Shown: positions 19,966 through 30,895, counted from the first letter of the stretch. The stretch is DNA of 64,000 bases from Aquitalea magnusonii (GCF_002217795.2 NZ_AP018823.1:682001-746000); one strand, 5' to 3'. A program made the numbers and translations. Notes: generated by a model from the sequence alone, not told the origin.

Positions 19966-20457
19966 TCAGATGATCTCGGCTTTTTCCACGACTACGGCTT
20001 CTACCGGCACATCCTGGTGACCGCCGCTGCGACCGGTGCGCACGGTCTTGATGCGGTCAACCACCTCCTGGCCTTCCACTACCTGGCCGAACACGGCATA
20101 GCCCCAGCCCTGGGTGGTTTCGGATTTGAAATCGAGGAAGTCGTTGTCGGCCACATTGATGAAGAACTGGGCCGAGGCAGAGTGCGGGTCCATGGTACGT
20201 GCCATGGCAACGGTGTAGGTCTTGTTGGAAACACCGTTGTTGGCTTCGTTCTTGATCGGATCGCGGGTGTCTTTTTGCTTCATCTCGGCATCAAAACCGC
20301 CGCCCTGGATCATGAAACCGTTGATCACGCGGTGGAAGATGGTGCCGTCATAGTGACCGCTCTTGACGTATTCTTCGAAGTTGGCGGCAGTCACCGGGGC
20401 CTTGTCATGGAACAGTTCCAGTACGATTTCGCCGAAGTTGGTGGTCAGTTTGATCAT
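19966..20457 (-). CDS. ppiB: Cytoplasmic peptidyl-prolyl cis-trans isomerase B (cyclophilin)
   Basis: This 163-residue single-domain cyclophilin has no signal peptide and is the size of E. coli PpiB (164). [14 protein letters not shown] holds the catalytic arginine and surrounding pocket, and [21 protein letters not shown] forms the rest of the active site. It catalyses proline isomerisation in folding proteins. It lies downstream of ppiA on the same strand (85-bp gap) and upstream of lpxH. Confidence 0.95.
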   Translation of the reverse strand: MIKLTTNFGEIVLELFHDKAPVTAANFEEYVKSGHYDGTIFHRVINGFMIQGGGFDAEMKQKDTRDPIKNEANNGVSNKTYTVAMARTMDPHSASAQFFINVADNDFLDFKSETTQGWGYAVFGQVVEGQEVVDRIKTVRTGRSGGHQDVPVEAVVVEKAEII

Positions 20458-20542
20458 GGGTATTCCTTTTTATGAATCTGAAGCGTGGGCTCTTGATGCT
20501 GTCTATCTACCCGCCGCAGTTGGCTGACGGGTGCCGGTGGGG

Positions 20543-21100
20543 TCAGGGCTTGACCACCACCTTCTGGATCACGATGGGCTCGAACGGCACGTCATCCATG
20601 CCTTTCATGCTGCCGGTGTGGGTTTTGGCAATGCGGTTGACTACGTCCATGCCCTTGCTGACCTTGCCGAATACAGCATAGCCAATCCCTTGCGGGCTGG
20701 GGTTTTTGTAGTCGAGGAATTCGTTATTGGCCACATTGATGAAGAACTGGGCGGTGGCTGAGTTGGGGTCAGCGGTGCGGGCCATGGCAATGGTGCCGAT
20801 GCTGTTCTTCAGGCCGTTGGCGGCTTCGTTGGGGATGGGCGCGTTGGTTTTCTTCTGTTCCAGCTTGCCGTCAAAACCACCGCCCTGAATCATGAAACCA
20901 TCGATGACGCGGTGAAATACCGTGCCGTTGTAAAAGCCAGCCTTGGCGTAGCTGACAAAATTGGCCACGGTCTTGGGCGCTTTGGCGGAATCCAGGGTGA
21001 TTTCGATCACACCTTTGTTGGTGGTCATTTCCACTACCGGTGCTGCGTAAGCCAGCAGGGGCAGGGCGCACAGGGCGAGACTGGAGAGCAGTTTTTTCAT
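20543..21100 (-). CDS. ppiA: Periplasmic peptidyl-prolyl cis-trans isomerase A (cyclophilin)
   Basis: The 185-residue product begins with a signal peptide (MKKLLSSLALCALPLLAYA, cleavage after AYA). A cyclophilin domain follows, with [15 protein letters not shown] and [21 protein letters not shown]. It is the exported counterpart of the adjacent ppiB. The start at 21100 is chosen because it places a canonical signal peptide at the N-terminus; the open frame extends 10 residues further upstream. The two genes probably arose by duplication or are kept together as a folding pair. Confidence 0.94.
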   Translation of the reverse strand: MKKLLSSLALCALPLLAYAAPVVEMTTNKGVIEITLDSAKAPKTVANFVSYAKAGFYNGTVFHRVIDGFMIQGGGFDGKLEQKKTNAPIPNEAANGLKNSIGTIAMARTADPNSATAQFFINVANNEFLDYKNPSPQGIGYAVFGKVSKGMDVVNRIAKTHTGSMKGMDDVPFEPIVIQKVVVKP

Positions 21101-21203
21101 GGGCGTTTCTGATGCTATCGGCGGGAACAATGCCGGATTCTAGCACAGCAGCCGCATCGCGGATGCGGCTGCTGTTATCGCCCTGCGGTCTTGATCAAGC
21201 GGC

Positions 21204-22259
21204 TCACACGTCGAAACGCAGCGACTTGTCCTCATCGGCATTCAGCATGTGCTTGGGGGCACCCACAATCAGCGGGTCGGCGGCATGGGCAACGCGTGGA
21301 TCCTTGTTGGGGTAGTCCAGGCTGGCCAGGAAATGGCGGATGCAGTTCAGGCGGGCGCGTTTCTTGTCATCGGATTTCACCACCACCCAGGGCGCATCGC
21401 CAGTATTGGTGTGGAAGAACATCGCTTGTTTGGCTGCGGTGTAGTCGTCCCATTTGTCCAGCGACTGAATGTCGATGGGGGAGAGCTTCCAGTGCTTGAG
21501 CGGGTCATCGCGGCGCGAGATGAAGCGGCGTAGCTGTTCTTCGCGGCTGACCGAGAACCAGAACTTGAACAGGTGGATGCCGCTGTTGACCAGCATGCGT
21601 TCCAGTTGCGGGGTCTGGCGCATGAATTCCAGGTATTCGTCCGGATTGCAAAAGCCCATCACCCGTTCCACGCCGGCGCGGTTATACCAGGAGCGGTCGA
21701 AGAACACGATTTCGCCGGAAGACGGCAGATGTTCGATATAGCGCTGGAAATACCATTGACCGCGTTCGCGCTCGGACGGCTTTTCCAGTGCCACCACGCG
21801 GGCACCGCGCGGATTGAGGTGTTCCATATAGCGCTTGATGGTGCCGCCCTTGCCGGCAGCGTCGCGGCCTTCAAACAGGATGACGATTTTCTGCCCGGTT
21901 TCCTTGACCCAGCTTTGTACTTTCAACAGCTCGATCTGCAGCTCCATCTTGATCTTTTCGTACTCGGCCCGGCGCATGCGGGTGCGGTAGGGAAAGCTGG
22001 CGGGGAGTTCGGCGGTACTGCTGTCTTCGCTGCTGCCGTGGGGGGCTTCGGCCACCTGCAGCGCCACCGGCTGCTGGCTGATGGTTTCGATGGCCTTCAC
22101 CGATTCCTGATGCACGCGCTTGACGTTGCTCTGGCGGCTGCTGGTGCTGCGCGCAGGCTTGCGGCTGGCGCTTGGGCTGGTGGTGGCGGTGTTTTCCTCG
22201 GCAGGCTTGCTGTCTACGGGCGTGCTGATGGCGGGATCGTTATTTTTGTCTTGCGTCAT
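21204..22259 (-). CDS. ppk2: Polyphosphate kinase 2 (PPK2 family)
   Basis: The 351-residue product has a low-complexity, Ser/Thr/Ala-rich N-terminus of about 80 residues. One PPK2 domain follows: Walker A-like EGRDAAGKGGTIKRY, lid segment KPSERERGQWYFQRYIEHLP, Walker B FFDRSWYNRAGVERVMGFC and the C-terminal DDYTAAKQAMFFHT block. PPK2 enzymes use polyphosphate to phosphorylate nucleotides. The single domain suggests class I (nucleoside diphosphate as acceptor) but the class cannot be proven from sequence reading. It is a single gene, divergent from the SulP transporter. Confidence 0.93.
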   Translation of the reverse strand: MTQDKNNDPAISTPVDSKPAEENTATTSPSASRKPARSTSSRQSNVKRVHQESVKAIETISQQPVALQVAEAPHGSSEDSSTAELPASFPYRTRMRRAEYEKIKMELQIELLKVQSWVKETGQKIVILFEGRDAAGKGGTIKRYMEHLNPRGARVVALEKPSERERGQWYFQRYIEHLPSSGEIVFFDRSWYNRAGVERVMGFCNPDEYLEFMRQTPQLERMLVNSGIHLFKFWFSVSREEQLRRFISRRDDPLKHWKLSPIDIQSLDKWDDYTAAKQAMFFHTNTGDAPWVVVKSDDKKRARLNCIRHFLASLDYPNKDPRVAHAADPLIVGAPKHMLNADEDKSLRFDV

Positions 22260-22470
22260 GGTTTTCCCTCATGCTGAAGTGGTCTTAAAACCATGCTACG
22301 CCTGTTGACTGGGGGTGTCGATATGCCTCTGCCATGGCCTGTCCGACGTCAGAAAAACGGCTGTCGGGCGCGCGTCCCTTGCGCTGCGCGAGGCCGACGC
22401 CGATGATGACAGTACAAACAGGCAGGCACGGCACCTCTTGTCGCAGCCTGCCATCACAGAAAGTCAGATC

Positions 22471-24138
22471 ATGTTGAGTCCGGGTTTTCGTCCTCGTCTT
22501 ATTGATACCCTGCAGAGCTACAACCGCCAGTTGCTGCGCGATGACATCATGGCGGGCCTTACCGTTGGCATTGTCGCCTTGCCACTGGCGATGGCCTTTG
22601 CCATGGCCAGCGGTGTCACACCGCAGGCGGGCATCTTTACTGCCGTGATTGCCGGTTTCCTGGCGGCGGCGCTGGGCGGGAGCCGTTTGTCAGTCACCGG
22701 CCCCACCGGGGCCTTCATCGTCATCATCTACGGCATCGTGGCCAAGTATGGCGTGGCCAATCTGCTGATCTGCACCTTTATGTCCGGCGTGATGCTGGTG
22801 TTGATGGGCATCTTCCGGCTGGGGCAGGTGATCCGCTTTTTTCCCTTGCCGCTGATTACCGGCTTTACCAACGGCATTGCCGTGCTGATTTTCCTCACCC
22901 AACTGAAAGATTTTTTCGGTTTGCCGGTGGAAAAGATGCCGGCGGGTTTCTTTGCGGTGATGCAGGTATTGCGTGAGCAACTGGGCAATTTCCACTGGCC
23001 GACCTTGCTGCTGTCCGGGGCCAGCCTGCTGCTGATCCTGCTATGGCCAAAGCGACTCAACCGCCTGTTGCCCGCGCCCTTTGTGGCGCTGATTCTGGCG
23101 ACGCTGGCCACCGCCTTGTTCAGCCTGCCGGTGGCCACGCTGGGCAGCAAATTCGGTGGCATTCCGCAAGGCTTGCCCAGCTTTGGCGGGCTGGACCTGG
23201 ACCCGACCCATCTGTCCGACCTGCTGGCACCGGCCTTTACCATTGCCCTGCTGGGGGCCATCGAGTCACTGCTGTGTGCGGTGGTGGCCGACAGCATGAC
23301 GTCTGACAAGCATGACTCCAATCAGGAGCTGATCGGTCAGGGCATTGCCAATATGGTGGCCCCGTTTTTTGGCGGCATTCCGGCGACCGGAGCGGTGGCA
23401 CGCACTGCCACCAATATCAGCAACGGGGGAAAAAGCCCGGTGGCTGCCATGGTGCATGCCTTGTTGCTGTTATTGATTTTGCTGGTGGCTGCGCCGTTGG
23501 CGGCCAGCATTCCCCTGGCGGTGCTGGCGGCCATCCTGATTTCGGTGGCGCTGAAAATGGGGGACTGGGATATCCGCAAGGCTTTTCAGTTTCCCAAGCG
23601 CGATACCGCGGTGTTGATTGTCACCTTTGTGCTGACCGTGGTGTTCGACCTGACGGTGGCGGTGCAGATCGGCCTGTTGATGGCGGCGGTGTTCTTTATC
23701 CGCAGCATGGCCAGCCATACCTCGGTCAACCGCTTGTTGCCGGAATATGCCCAGTTGTTCGAGCGCCACACCATAGCCGGCAAGCATGTGCCGGATGGCT
23801 GTGCCGCTTTCCGGGTGGAGGGTGCGCTGTTTTTCGGGGCGGCGGACAGTGTGGAAATCATTCACCAGCAGGCCGAGCAGGCGCGCGTCATCATCTTGCA
23901 GTTACACCGGCTGGTGATGCTGGATACCACCGGTCTGCTGGCGCTGGACAGTCTGAACGACAAGCTGCGGGTGCAGGGCAAGACGCTGATTTTGTGCGGC
24001 GCGACCGACGAGGTGCTGGACATGCTCAAGGGCTCGCGGCTGGTGGATGATCTGGGCGCGGACAATCTGCAGCCGGACCTGGCCGCCGCCCTGCAGCGTG
24101 CCGAACAGTTGCTGACCAGCGGCGTGGTGTGGGGCTAG
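22471..24138 (+). CDS. SulP-family anion transporter with STAS domain
   Basis: The 555-residue protein has about 12-14 membrane helices over residues 25-420 and a cytoplasmic STAS domain at about 430-545. Family marks are DDIMAGLTVGIVALPLAMAFA in the first helix, SVTGPTGAFIVI, and the STAS loop LDTTGLLALDSL. SulP proteins carry sulfate, bicarbonate or dicarboxylates; the substrate is not readable. The start at 22471 gives the usual N-terminus; the longer open frame from 22315 is not family-like. Its stop codon overlaps that of the convergent HD-GYP gene by 4 bp, leaving no room for a terminator between them. Confidence 0.93.
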   Translation: MLSPGFRPRLIDTLQSYNRQLLRDDIMAGLTVGIVALPLAMAFAMASGVTPQAGIFTAVIAGFLAAALGGSRLSVTGPTGAFIVIIYGIVAKYGVANLLICTFMSGVMLVLMGIFRLGQVIRFFPLPLITGFTNGIAVLIFLTQLKDFFGLPVEKMPAGFFAVMQVLREQLGNFHWPTLLLSGASLLLILLWPKRLNRLLPAPFVALILATLATALFSLPVATLGSKFGGIPQGLPSFGGLDLDPTHLSDLLAPAFTIALLGAIESLLCAVVADSMTSDKHDSNQELIGQGIANMVAPFFGGIPATGAVARTATNISNGGKSPVAAMVHALLLLLILLVAAPLAASIPLAVLAAILISVALKMGDWDIRKAFQFPKRDTAVLIVTFVLTVVFDLTVAVQIGLLMAAVFFIRSMASHTSVNRLLPEYAQLFERHTIAGKHVPDGCAAFRVEGALFFGAADSVEIIHQQAEQARVIILQLHRLVMLDTTGLLALDSLNDKLRVQGKTLILCGATDEVLDMLKGSRLVDDLGADNLQPDLAAALQRAEQLLTSGVVWG

Positions 24139-25475
24139 AGCTGGCCTTCCTCGCGTAATACCTGCCGCAAGGCCTCGAAGCAGCGCGGATCGATGGCCAC
24201 GTGCAGGTTCTGCTGCATGATGTCCAGCGTTTTGGCCACCGGCGTGGCCGGGTGGTATGGCCGCTCGGCATTGATGGCGTCAAAAATGTCGGCGGTGGTG
24301 ATGATGCGGGTTTCCAGGGTGATGGCGTCGCCAGCCAGACCGCGCGGATAACCCTTGCCATCCAGCCGTTCATGGTGGGCGGCGGCAACGTCGGCCAGCT
24401 CGGCAAACACCTGCATGCGGCCAAGAATGGCGTGGGTGTAGCTGGCGTGTTGTTGCACCGCAGCCCATTCCTCGGCATCCAGCTTGCCGGGTTTGTCCAG
24501 AATGCGGTTGCTCACCCCCAGCTTGCCTACATCGTGTAGCAGGGCGCCGCGTTTGAGCCAGCGTCGGCGCGCATCATCCAGGCCCAGGGTGGCGGCAATA
24601 CGGTCGGAATAATGACCCACCCGCTGGCTGTGACCGGCGGTGAAGGGGCTTTTGGAGTCGACCACCTGGCCGAAGCCTTCGGCAATCTCATCCAGATAAT
24701 CTTCGTCAACTTCCACCTGATGCTGGGCCGGTTCCAGCGCCAGCACCGCCTGATCGACGCTTGTGGATTCCAGCACCTGCCAGAAGGTTTCGTCACTGGC
24801 CACGCTGGCAAAACAGGCCACCAGTTGTGGGTCGAACCAGTTGCCGGCGCGTTGCTGAACCTCGGCCAGTGCGCCGGCACGGCCATTGGTGATGTGAAAC
24901 ACATCGATCACCTGTGAGAGCAGGGCAATGCGGGCATGAACGGGTATGGCTTCGCCCTGCAAGCCCAGCGGCCGGCCGGAGCCGTCCCAGTGCTCGTCCA
25001 GCGACTGGATGCCGCGCGCCACGTTTTCATTGAAGCGTAGCTGGCGGGCGATGTCGGCACCGCGGTGGCAGCGGGTGTGGATCAGTTCGTCGGCAATGTC
25101 CTTGCCATTGCGCATGATGTTGACGATGGAGGCCAGCCGGTCGGCCCAGCCGGCGTGGCGACCGGTATGGCTGAACACAAAGCCCAGCATCTGCGGCAGT
25201 CCCGGTCCCACTTGTTTGAAGTCCTGCTTGAACTGCCGGTCGTCGGTCAGGTAGAGCGCACTGATACGGGCGGCATTGCTGCTGCAGCCCAAGTCTTTTA
25301 GCAAGATGGCGTAGTACAGCTCCCACAGTGACTGGCTGTCCAGCCCGATGGCGCGGCCAATGTGCATGCCTATCCAGCAACTGCGCACGCAGTGGCCTTC
25401 CGGCTGTCCCTCGGTAATGTCCAGCGCATAACTGAGCGAGCCTAGCAGTTCGGCTAGCTTAAGTGAGGCACCCAT
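24135..25475 (-). CDS. HD-GYP cyclic-di-GMP phosphodiesterase with a degenerate first HD-GYP module
   Basis: The 446-residue product looks like two HD-GYP modules in tandem. The C-terminal one (about 260-446) is canonical: H282 in GHSQRVGHYS, HD at 314-315 in ALLHDVGKLG, and HHERLDGKGYP at 367-377, so c-di-GMP hydrolysis is expected. The N-terminal one (about 10-200) retains EGHCVRS and DEHWDGSGRPLG (160-171), but its HD pair reads KD (LLKDLG, 60-61), so it is probably inactive and sensory. No membrane helix or response-regulator domain is seen. The start at 25475 avoids a 16-residue unlikely extension. Confidence 0.9.
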   Translation of the reverse strand: MGASLKLAELLGSLSYALDITEGQPEGHCVRSCWIGMHIGRAIGLDSQSLWELYYAILLKDLGCSSNAARISALYLTDDRQFKQDFKQVGPGLPQMLGFVFSHTGRHAGWADRLASIVNIMRNGKDIADELIHTRCHRGADIARQLRFNENVARGIQSLDEHWDGSGRPLGLQGEAIPVHARIALLSQVIDVFHITNGRAGALAEVQQRAGNWFDPQLVACFASVASDETFWQVLESTSVDQAVLALEPAQHQVEVDEDYLDEIAEGFGQVVDSKSPFTAGHSQRVGHYSDRIAATLGLDDARRRWLKRGALLHDVGKLGVSNRILDKPGKLDAEEWAAVQQHASYTHAILGRMQVFAELADVAAAHHERLDGKGYPRGLAGDAITLETRIITTADIFDAINAERPYHPATPVAKTLDIMQQNLHVAIDPRCFEALRQVLREEGQL

Positions 25476-25541
25476 GCTGCATGTCCTGTTCTGAATCCGG
25501 TTGGCTGCTACTTTAGCTGCCAATCAGGGAGTCTGCCCAAT

Positions 25542-25573
25542 AAAAACGGCATCGCCAGGCGATGCCGTTTTTA
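25542..25573. terminator. Terminator after ygiQ
   Basis: A-tract, stem ACGGCATCGCC / GGCGATGCCGT, T-tract: a symmetric hairpin just beyond the stop of the minus-strand YgiQ gene and before the HD-GYP gene on the same strand. Confidence 0.9.
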
Positions 25574-25590
25574 TTGCCGATGATGACGGA

Positions 25591-27876
25591 TCAGCGTTTG
25601 TGCTTGCTGCGGTTATTGCCCGCCGCCTGGCTTGCCGGTTTGCTGCCCGGTTTTGCTCCCGGCCGGCCGGTGGCTTGCGGGCGTCCGCCAAAGGCTTTGC
25701 CTTGCGCTGCCGTGGCCTTGCCCTGACCGGTGCGTGGCTGGCCGGGTTTGCCGCTGCCCTGGCGTGCCGCCGGTGCGCCCAGACGATGACGCACCGCAGC
25801 GGATTTGTCACCCGGCGGGGTAGGCGGAATCAGGCAGTGCTTGCTGTGGCCGATCAGGTCGCTGCGGCCCATATTGATCAGCGCATCGTGAATGATCTGC
25901 CAGTTGTCCGGGTGGTGATAGCGCAAGAAGGCCTTGTGCAGCTTGCGGCGATAACCATCGCGCACCACGTCCACCTTTTCCGAACTGCGCGACAGGCGCT
26001 TGAGCGGGTTGCGGCGGGTATGCCACATGGTGGTGGCCATGGCCATCGGCGTCGGGGTAAAGGTTTGCACCTGATCCAGACGGAAGTTGTTCTTCTTCAG
26101 CCACAGCGCCAGATTCATCATGTCTTCATCGCTGGTGCCGGGGTGGGCGGCGATGAAGTAGGGAATCAGGTACTGCTCCTTGCCGGCCTGGCGGCTGAAG
26201 CGTTCGAATAGCTCCTTGAACTTGTCGTACGCGCCCATGCCCGGCTTCATCATCTTGGACAGCGGGCCGTCTTCGGTGTGTTCCGGGGCAATTTTCAGAT
26301 AGCCGCCCACATGGTGCTGCACCAGTTCCTTGATGTATTCGGGCGAACGCACCGCCAGGTCGTAACGCAAGCCGGACTGGATGTTGATCTTCTTCACCCC
26401 CGGCAGGGCACGTGCCTTGCGGTACAGTTGGATCAGATGGCTGTGGTCGGTATTCAGGTTCTCGCAGATGTCCGGGAACACACAGGACAGCTTGCGACAG
26501 GAGCGCTCGATGTTCGGGTCCTTGCATGACAGGCGGTACATATTGGCGGTCGGGCCGCCCAGGTCGGAGATGTGGCCGGTAAAGCCCGGCGTCTTGTCGC
26601 GGATTTCCTCAATCTCGTGCAGGATGGATTCTTCCGAACGGCTCTGGATGATGCGGCCTTCGTGCTCGGTGATGGAGCAGAAAGTACAGCCACCAAAACA
26701 GCCGCGCATGATGTTGACCGAGTACTTGATCATCTCCCACGCCGGAATATGCGCATCGCCGTAGCTGGGGTGCGGATTGCGGGCGTAGGGCAGGCCGTAG
26801 ACGAAGTCCATTTCCTCGGTGGTCAGCGGAATGGGTGGCGGGTTCAGCCATACATCGCGGCTGCCGTGCAACTGCACCAGTGCGCGGGCGTTGCCGGGGT
26901 TGGATTCCAGATGCAGGGTGCGGCTGGCGTGTGCATACAGCACCGGGTCGTGTGCCACGGCTTCGTAGGCCGGAATGCGGATGACGGTTTTGGCCCGTTC
27001 GGCGCGGCGTTTGGCCAGGCGCTCTTCGCGTGATTCGATGCGGATCACCTGCGGCGCAGTCGGGTCGCTGCCCTTGGTGGCTTCAGCGGCTTGCTCCGGC
27101 AGTTCCTGATACGGATTCAGGTGCGGGTCCACCTTGCCGGGGGTGTCCACCACGCTGGAATCCATCTCCTGCCACTCGTCGTCCGGACGCCAGCCTTGCT
27201 GCACCACGAAGGCGGTACCGCGTACGTCGCGGATTTCACTGAGTTTTTCACCCTTGGCCGCGCGATGGGCAATTTCCACCAGCGCGCGTTCGGCATTGCC
27301 ATACAGCAGGATGTCGGCCTTGGAGGTGATCAGCACCGACTGACGGACCTTGTCGCTCCAGTAGTCGAAGTGGGCGATGCGGCGCAGGCTGGCTTCGATG
27401 GAGCCGATCATCACCCCCACGCCGGGATAGGCTTCGCGGCAGCGCTGGGCATACACGGTGACGGCACGGTCCGGGCGCTTGTTCGGTTCGGCATTGGGGG
27501 TGTAGGCATCATCCGAGCGCGGACGACGGTCCGCCGTGTAGCGGTTGATCATCGAATCCATATTGCCGGCGGTGACGCCAAAAAACAGATTGGGCTTGCC
27601 CAGCGCGCGGAAGGGTTCGGCCGACTGCCAGTCCGGCTGCGCAATGATGCCGACACGGAAGCCCTGGGCTTCCAGCAAACGGCCCACCAGCGCCATGCCA
27701 AAGCTGGGATGGTCGATATAGCAGTCGCCGGAAATCAGGATGATGTCACAGGAATCCCAGCCAAGCTGGTCCATTTCGGCGCGGCTCATCGGCAGGAAAG
27801 GGGCAGTGCCAAAACGGCTGGCCCAGTACTTGCGGTAAGAGGTAATCGGTTTGGCGGCGGCTGGCTGTGTCGTCAT
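25591..27876 (-). CDS. ygiQ: YgiQ-family radical SAM protein
   Basis: The 761-residue product has an N-terminal domain (about 1-320) of the UPF0313 type. The radical SAM core follows, with the cluster motif CFGGCTFC (CX3CX2C) in [19 protein letters not shown] and later blocks [13 protein letters not shown] and [20 protein letters not shown]. The last roughly 60 residues are low-complexity, rich in Gly, Lys, Gln and Pro and strongly basic, possibly an RNA-contacting tail. The reaction is not established for this family. The start at 27876 ([18 protein letters not shown]) is preferred to one 13 residues upstream. It is divergent from kdoO. Confidence 0.93.
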   Translation of the reverse strand: MTTQPAAAKPITSYRKYWASRFGTAPFLPMSRAEMDQLGWDSCDIILISGDCYIDHPSFGMALVGRLLEAQGFRVGIIAQPDWQSAEPFRALGKPNLFFGVTAGNMDSMINRYTADRRPRSDDAYTPNAEPNKRPDRAVTVYAQRCREAYPGVGVMIGSIEASLRRIAHFDYWSDKVRQSVLITSKADILLYGNAERALVEIAHRAAKGEKLSEIRDVRGTAFVVQQGWRPDDEWQEMDSSVVDTPGKVDPHLNPYQELPEQAAEATKGSDPTAPQVIRIESREERLAKRRAERAKTVIRIPAYEAVAHDPVLYAHASRTLHLESNPGNARALVQLHGSRDVWLNPPPIPLTTEEMDFVYGLPYARNPHPSYGDAHIPAWEMIKYSVNIMRGCFGGCTFCSITEHEGRIIQSRSEESILHEIEEIRDKTPGFTGHISDLGGPTANMYRLSCKDPNIERSCRKLSCVFPDICENLNTDHSHLIQLYRKARALPGVKKINIQSGLRYDLAVRSPEYIKELVQHHVGGYLKIAPEHTEDGPLSKMMKPGMGAYDKFKELFERFSRQAGKEQYLIPYFIAAHPGTSDEDMMNLALWLKKNNFRLDQVQTFTPTPMAMATTMWHTRRNPLKRLSRSSEKVDVVRDGYRRKLHKAFLRYHHPDNWQIIHDALINMGRSDLIGHSKHCLIPPTPPGDKSAAVRHRLGAPAARQGSGKPGQPRTGQGKATAAQGKAFGGRPQATGRPGAKPGSKPASQAAGNNRSKHKR

Positions 27877-28172
27877 GCTGAATGAAAGCGGCTGTTGGCG
27901 CAGATGGATAAGCAACCGGGCATTATGCCGTACTTTCGGATTTTTATCAGCATAAATTGTTGTTTTTAATGGCGAATTGCCATGTTGTCAGTAGGGGTGG
28001 CGCGCAATATTCCCCGTTGGAATCAGATGTTTGCTGCTTTTGTTCGCCGCTGCGGGCTGCTGCAAATGTGACCGCAGCCACACTTTGGCGTACTCTTGCG
28101 GCTGGTCTTGGTTTGTCATGCTGATGTGGTTTTGTTTCACATCAGCGGCATACAACACGGGAAACGTTGCAC

Positions 28173-29027
28173 ATGAGCAGTCAGATTGTCCGTTTGGACG
28201 CAAAACCCTATCAATCCCAGGTGGCCGCACTGGAAAGCGGCAAGGTACTGTATTTGCCGCAGCTGGAGTTTGCCATCCAGCCGACCGAACTGGCCTTGCT
28301 GAACCCGGCCATTGCCGACCCGAAACGCAAGAACATCAGCCTGGAACCGCAAGATGGTGGCAAGTTGCATGGCGTGGCTGACCCTGCCAACGAAGCCGCA
28401 GTGCGCGCCTTGATTGCCCGCTATCGCGACAGCGCCTTTGCCCTGGTCGAGCAGTTGCTGCCGGAATACCGCGGCAAGCTGCGCGCCGCCCCCACCAGCC
28501 TGCGCCTGATGCGGGTGGAAGATCGCCAGACTTCCTGGCGCAAGGACGACAGCCGTCTGCATGTGGATGCCTTCCCGTCGCGGCCCACTTATGGCGAGCG
28601 CATCTTGCGCGTGTTCTACAATGCCAATCCCAATGGTGAACCGCGCGTGTGGCGCGTCGGGGAGCCGTTTGCCGACATGGCGCGGCGCATGCTGCCGCGT
28701 TTGCCACGGCAGTGGCCTGGCTCGGCGGCGCTGATGGCGGCGCTGAAAATCACCAAGCGCAAGCGCAGCGCCTACGACCACCTGATGCTGCATCTGCACG
28801 ATGCGATGAAGGCGGACATGGACTACCAGCGCACCTGCCCGCAGGAAACCATGCCGTTCCCGCCGGGCTGCGGCTGGGTGTGTTTCTCCGACCATGCCTC
28901 GCATGCCGTGATGTCCGGCCAGTTCATGCTGGAGCAGACATTCTGGCTGCCGGCACAGGACATGCTAGACCCGGCGCGCTCACCACTGGCCGAATTGCAG
29001 GCCATCACCGGGCGCACCCTGCTGTAA
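28173..29027 (+). CDS. kdoO: Kdo hydroxylase (KdoO family, Fe(II)/2-oxoglutarate dioxygenase)
   Basis: This 284-residue protein matches the Kdo hydroxylase family, which adds a hydroxyl group to the outer Kdo sugar of lipopolysaccharide using Fe(II), O2 and 2-oxoglutarate. The iron-binding [19 protein letters not shown] (H-x-D) is present. A distal histidine lies in [15 protein letters not shown], before the C-terminal LEQTFWLP. It is cytoplasmic or membrane-associated, with no signal peptide. The ATG at 28173 is used; a TTG two codons upstream is unlikely. It is a lone gene, with no other Kdo gene adjacent, though lpxH and an ArnT-like transferase gene elsewhere in the window also act on the envelope. 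Confidence 0.87.
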   Translation: MSSQIVRLDAKPYQSQVAALESGKVLYLPQLEFAIQPTELALLNPAIADPKRKNISLEPQDGGKLHGVADPANEAAVRALIARYRDSAFALVEQLLPEYRGKLRAAPTSLRLMRVEDRQTSWRKDDSRLHVDAFPSRPTYGERILRVFYNANPNGEPRVWRVGEPFADMARRMLPRLPRQWPGSAALMAALKITKRKRSAYDHLMLHLHDAMKADMDYQRTCPQETMPFPPGCGWVCFSDHASHAVMSGQFMLEQTFWLPAQDMLDPARSPLAELQAITGRTLL

Positions 29028-29169
29028 ACCAAGCGGGCGGCAGGCCGGGCAAAGCGCCAGTCCGCCTGCTTTTCCCCGGCAAAACCGGCCATGCCGGGAC
29101 TGCTACTCCCCAGCAAGGGCAAATCGGTTACAATCACCGATTGCTTTCAATCAGTCTGCAGCCGGAATC

Positions 29170-30855
29170 ATGAGCACGGAAAACAACGCGCCAGTAGTCA
29201 GCAACTTCATTCGCAACATCATTGACGAGGACCTGGCTTCGGGCAAGCACAGCGCCATCGTCACCCGCTTCCCGCCGGAGCCCAATGGCTACCTGCACGT
29301 GGGCCATGCCAAATCCATCTGTCTGAACTTCGGTCTGGCCGAAGACTATCAGGGCAAGTGCAATCTGCGCATGGACGACACCAATCCGGAAAAAGAGTCG
29401 GACGAATTCGTGCAGTCCATCAAGGACAGCGTGGAGTGGCTGGGTTTCAAGTGGGATGGCAATGTCCGTTTCGCCTCGGATTACTTCGATGCGCTGTACG
29501 ACTATGCCGTCGAGCTGATCAAGTCCGGCAAGGCCTTTGTCTGCGACCTGAACGCCGAGGAAATGCGCGCCTATCGTGGCAGCCTGACCGAGCCGGGCAA
29601 GAACAGCCCCTTCCGCGACCGTAGCGTGGAAGAGAACCTCGACCTGTTCACCCGCATGCGTAACGGCGAATTCCCGGACGGCAGCAAGACCTTGCGCCTG
29701 AAAATCGACATGGCCTCCGGCAACGTGAACCTGCGTGACCCGGTGATCTACCGCATCCGCCGCGCGCATCACCACCGTACCGGCGACAAGTGGTGCATCT
29801 ACCCGATGTACGACTACACCCATTGCATTTCCGATGCGCTGGAAGGCATTACCCACAGCCTGTGCACGCTGGAATTCGAAGACCATCGCCCGCTGTACGA
29901 CTGGGTGCTGGACAACATCACCATTCCTTGCCATCCGCGTCAGTACGAGTTTTCCCGTCTGGAGCTGCTGTACGCACTCACCTCCAAGCGCAAGTTGCAG
30001 GCGCTGGTGACTGACGGCCTGGTGGATGGCTGGAACGACCCGCGCATGCCCACCATCGAAGGCATGCGTCGCCGCGGTTTCAGCCCGGCTGGCATCCGCC
30101 TGTTCGCCCAGCGCATTGGTGTGTCCAAGGGTGAAAACATCATTGACATGAGCGTGCTGGAAGGCGCCGTGCGCGAGATGCTGGAAAACGAATCGCCGCG
30201 TGTGATGGCCGTGCTGGACCCGATCAAGGTGACGCTCACCAACTTTGATGCTGCCGTGACTGCCAGCCGCAGCGCGCCTTTCCATCCGCATCACCCGGAA
30301 TTCGGCGAGCGCGAAGTGCCGATCGCCCGTGAAATCTGGATCGAGCGTGACGACTTTGCCGAAGTGCCGCCGCCCAAGTGGCAGCGCCTGACTGCCGGTG
30401 GCGAAGTGCGCCTGCGCTACAGCTATGTCATCAAGTGCGATGAAGTGATCAAGGATGCCGACGGCAAGGTGGTGGAACTCAAGTGCTCCATCGACCACGA
30501 CACCCTGGGCAAGAACCCGGAAGGCCGCAAGGTCAAGGGCGTGATTCACTGGGTGTCGGCCGAGCACGCGATTGAAGCCGATGTCCGCCTGTACGACCGC
30601 CTGTTCACCGAGCCGCGTCCGGATGCGGTGCGTGGCGACGATGGCGAATATGTCGACTTCCGCCAGTTCCTCAACCCGGAATCGCTGAAAACCGTCACTG
30701 CTTTTGTGGAAGACGCCGTGCTGAAGGCCGCCCCGGAATCGCGCTTCCAGTTTGAGCGCCTGGGCTACTTTGTCACCGACCGTTACGACCATCAGCAAGG
30801 TGTGCGTGCGGTGTTCAACCGGACTGTGGGTTTGCGCGACAACTGGAGCAAGTAA
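29170..30855 (+). CDS. glnS: Glutaminyl-tRNA synthetase
   Basis: This 561-residue class I synthetase has the HIGH-type motif [15 protein letters not shown] (HVGH at 43-46). The KMSKS equivalent is TSKRKL (about 272), as expected for GlnRS. The DDTNPEKE segment, the [21 protein letters not shown] active-site block and a C-terminal anticodon-binding beta-barrel are all present. The length is typical (E. coli 554). It charges tRNA-Gln in the cytoplasm. A TACAAT -10-like hexamer lies at 29129-29134 inside the small palindrome ATCGGTTACAATCACCGAT. Confidence 0.97.
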   Translation: MSTENNAPVVSNFIRNIIDEDLASGKHSAIVTRFPPEPNGYLHVGHAKSICLNFGLAEDYQGKCNLRMDDTNPEKESDEFVQSIKDSVEWLGFKWDGNVRFASDYFDALYDYAVELIKSGKAFVCDLNAEEMRAYRGSLTEPGKNSPFRDRSVEENLDLFTRMRNGEFPDGSKTLRLKIDMASGNVNLRDPVIYRIRRAHHHRTGDKWCIYPMYDYTHCISDALEGITHSLCTLEFEDHRPLYDWVLDNITIPCHPRQYEFSRLELLYALTSKRKLQALVTDGLVDGWNDPRMPTIEGMRRRGFSPAGIRLFAQRIGVSKGENIIDMSVLEGAVREMLENESPRVMAVLDPIKVTLTNFDAAVTASRSAPFHPHHPEFGEREVPIAREIWIERDDFAEVPPPKWQRLTAGGEVRLRYSYVIKCDEVIKDADGKVVELKCSIDHDTLGKNPEGRKVKGVIHWVSAEHAIEADVRLYDRLFTEPRPDAVRGDDGEYVDFRQFLNPESLKTVTAFVEDAVLKAAPESRFQFERLGYFVTDRYDHQQGVRAVFNRTVGLRDNWSK

Positions 30856-30865
30856 ATTGTGCCCA

Positions 30866-30895
30866 AACCAGCAAGTCAGCACTGACTTGCTGGTT
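30866..30895 (+). terminator. Stem-loop after glnS (weak terminator)
   Basis: A perfect 13-bp stem, AACCAGCAAGTCA / TGACTTGCTGGTT, with a 4-nt loop begins 10 bp after the glnS stop. It lacks a real T-tract (TGCTTCGG follows), so it may act as an RNA-stabilising or weak termination structure. Confidence 0.6.

Noticed and set aside
29134..30882. 582-codon frame antisense to glnS
   Set aside because: Shadow of the synthetase gene; no motif.
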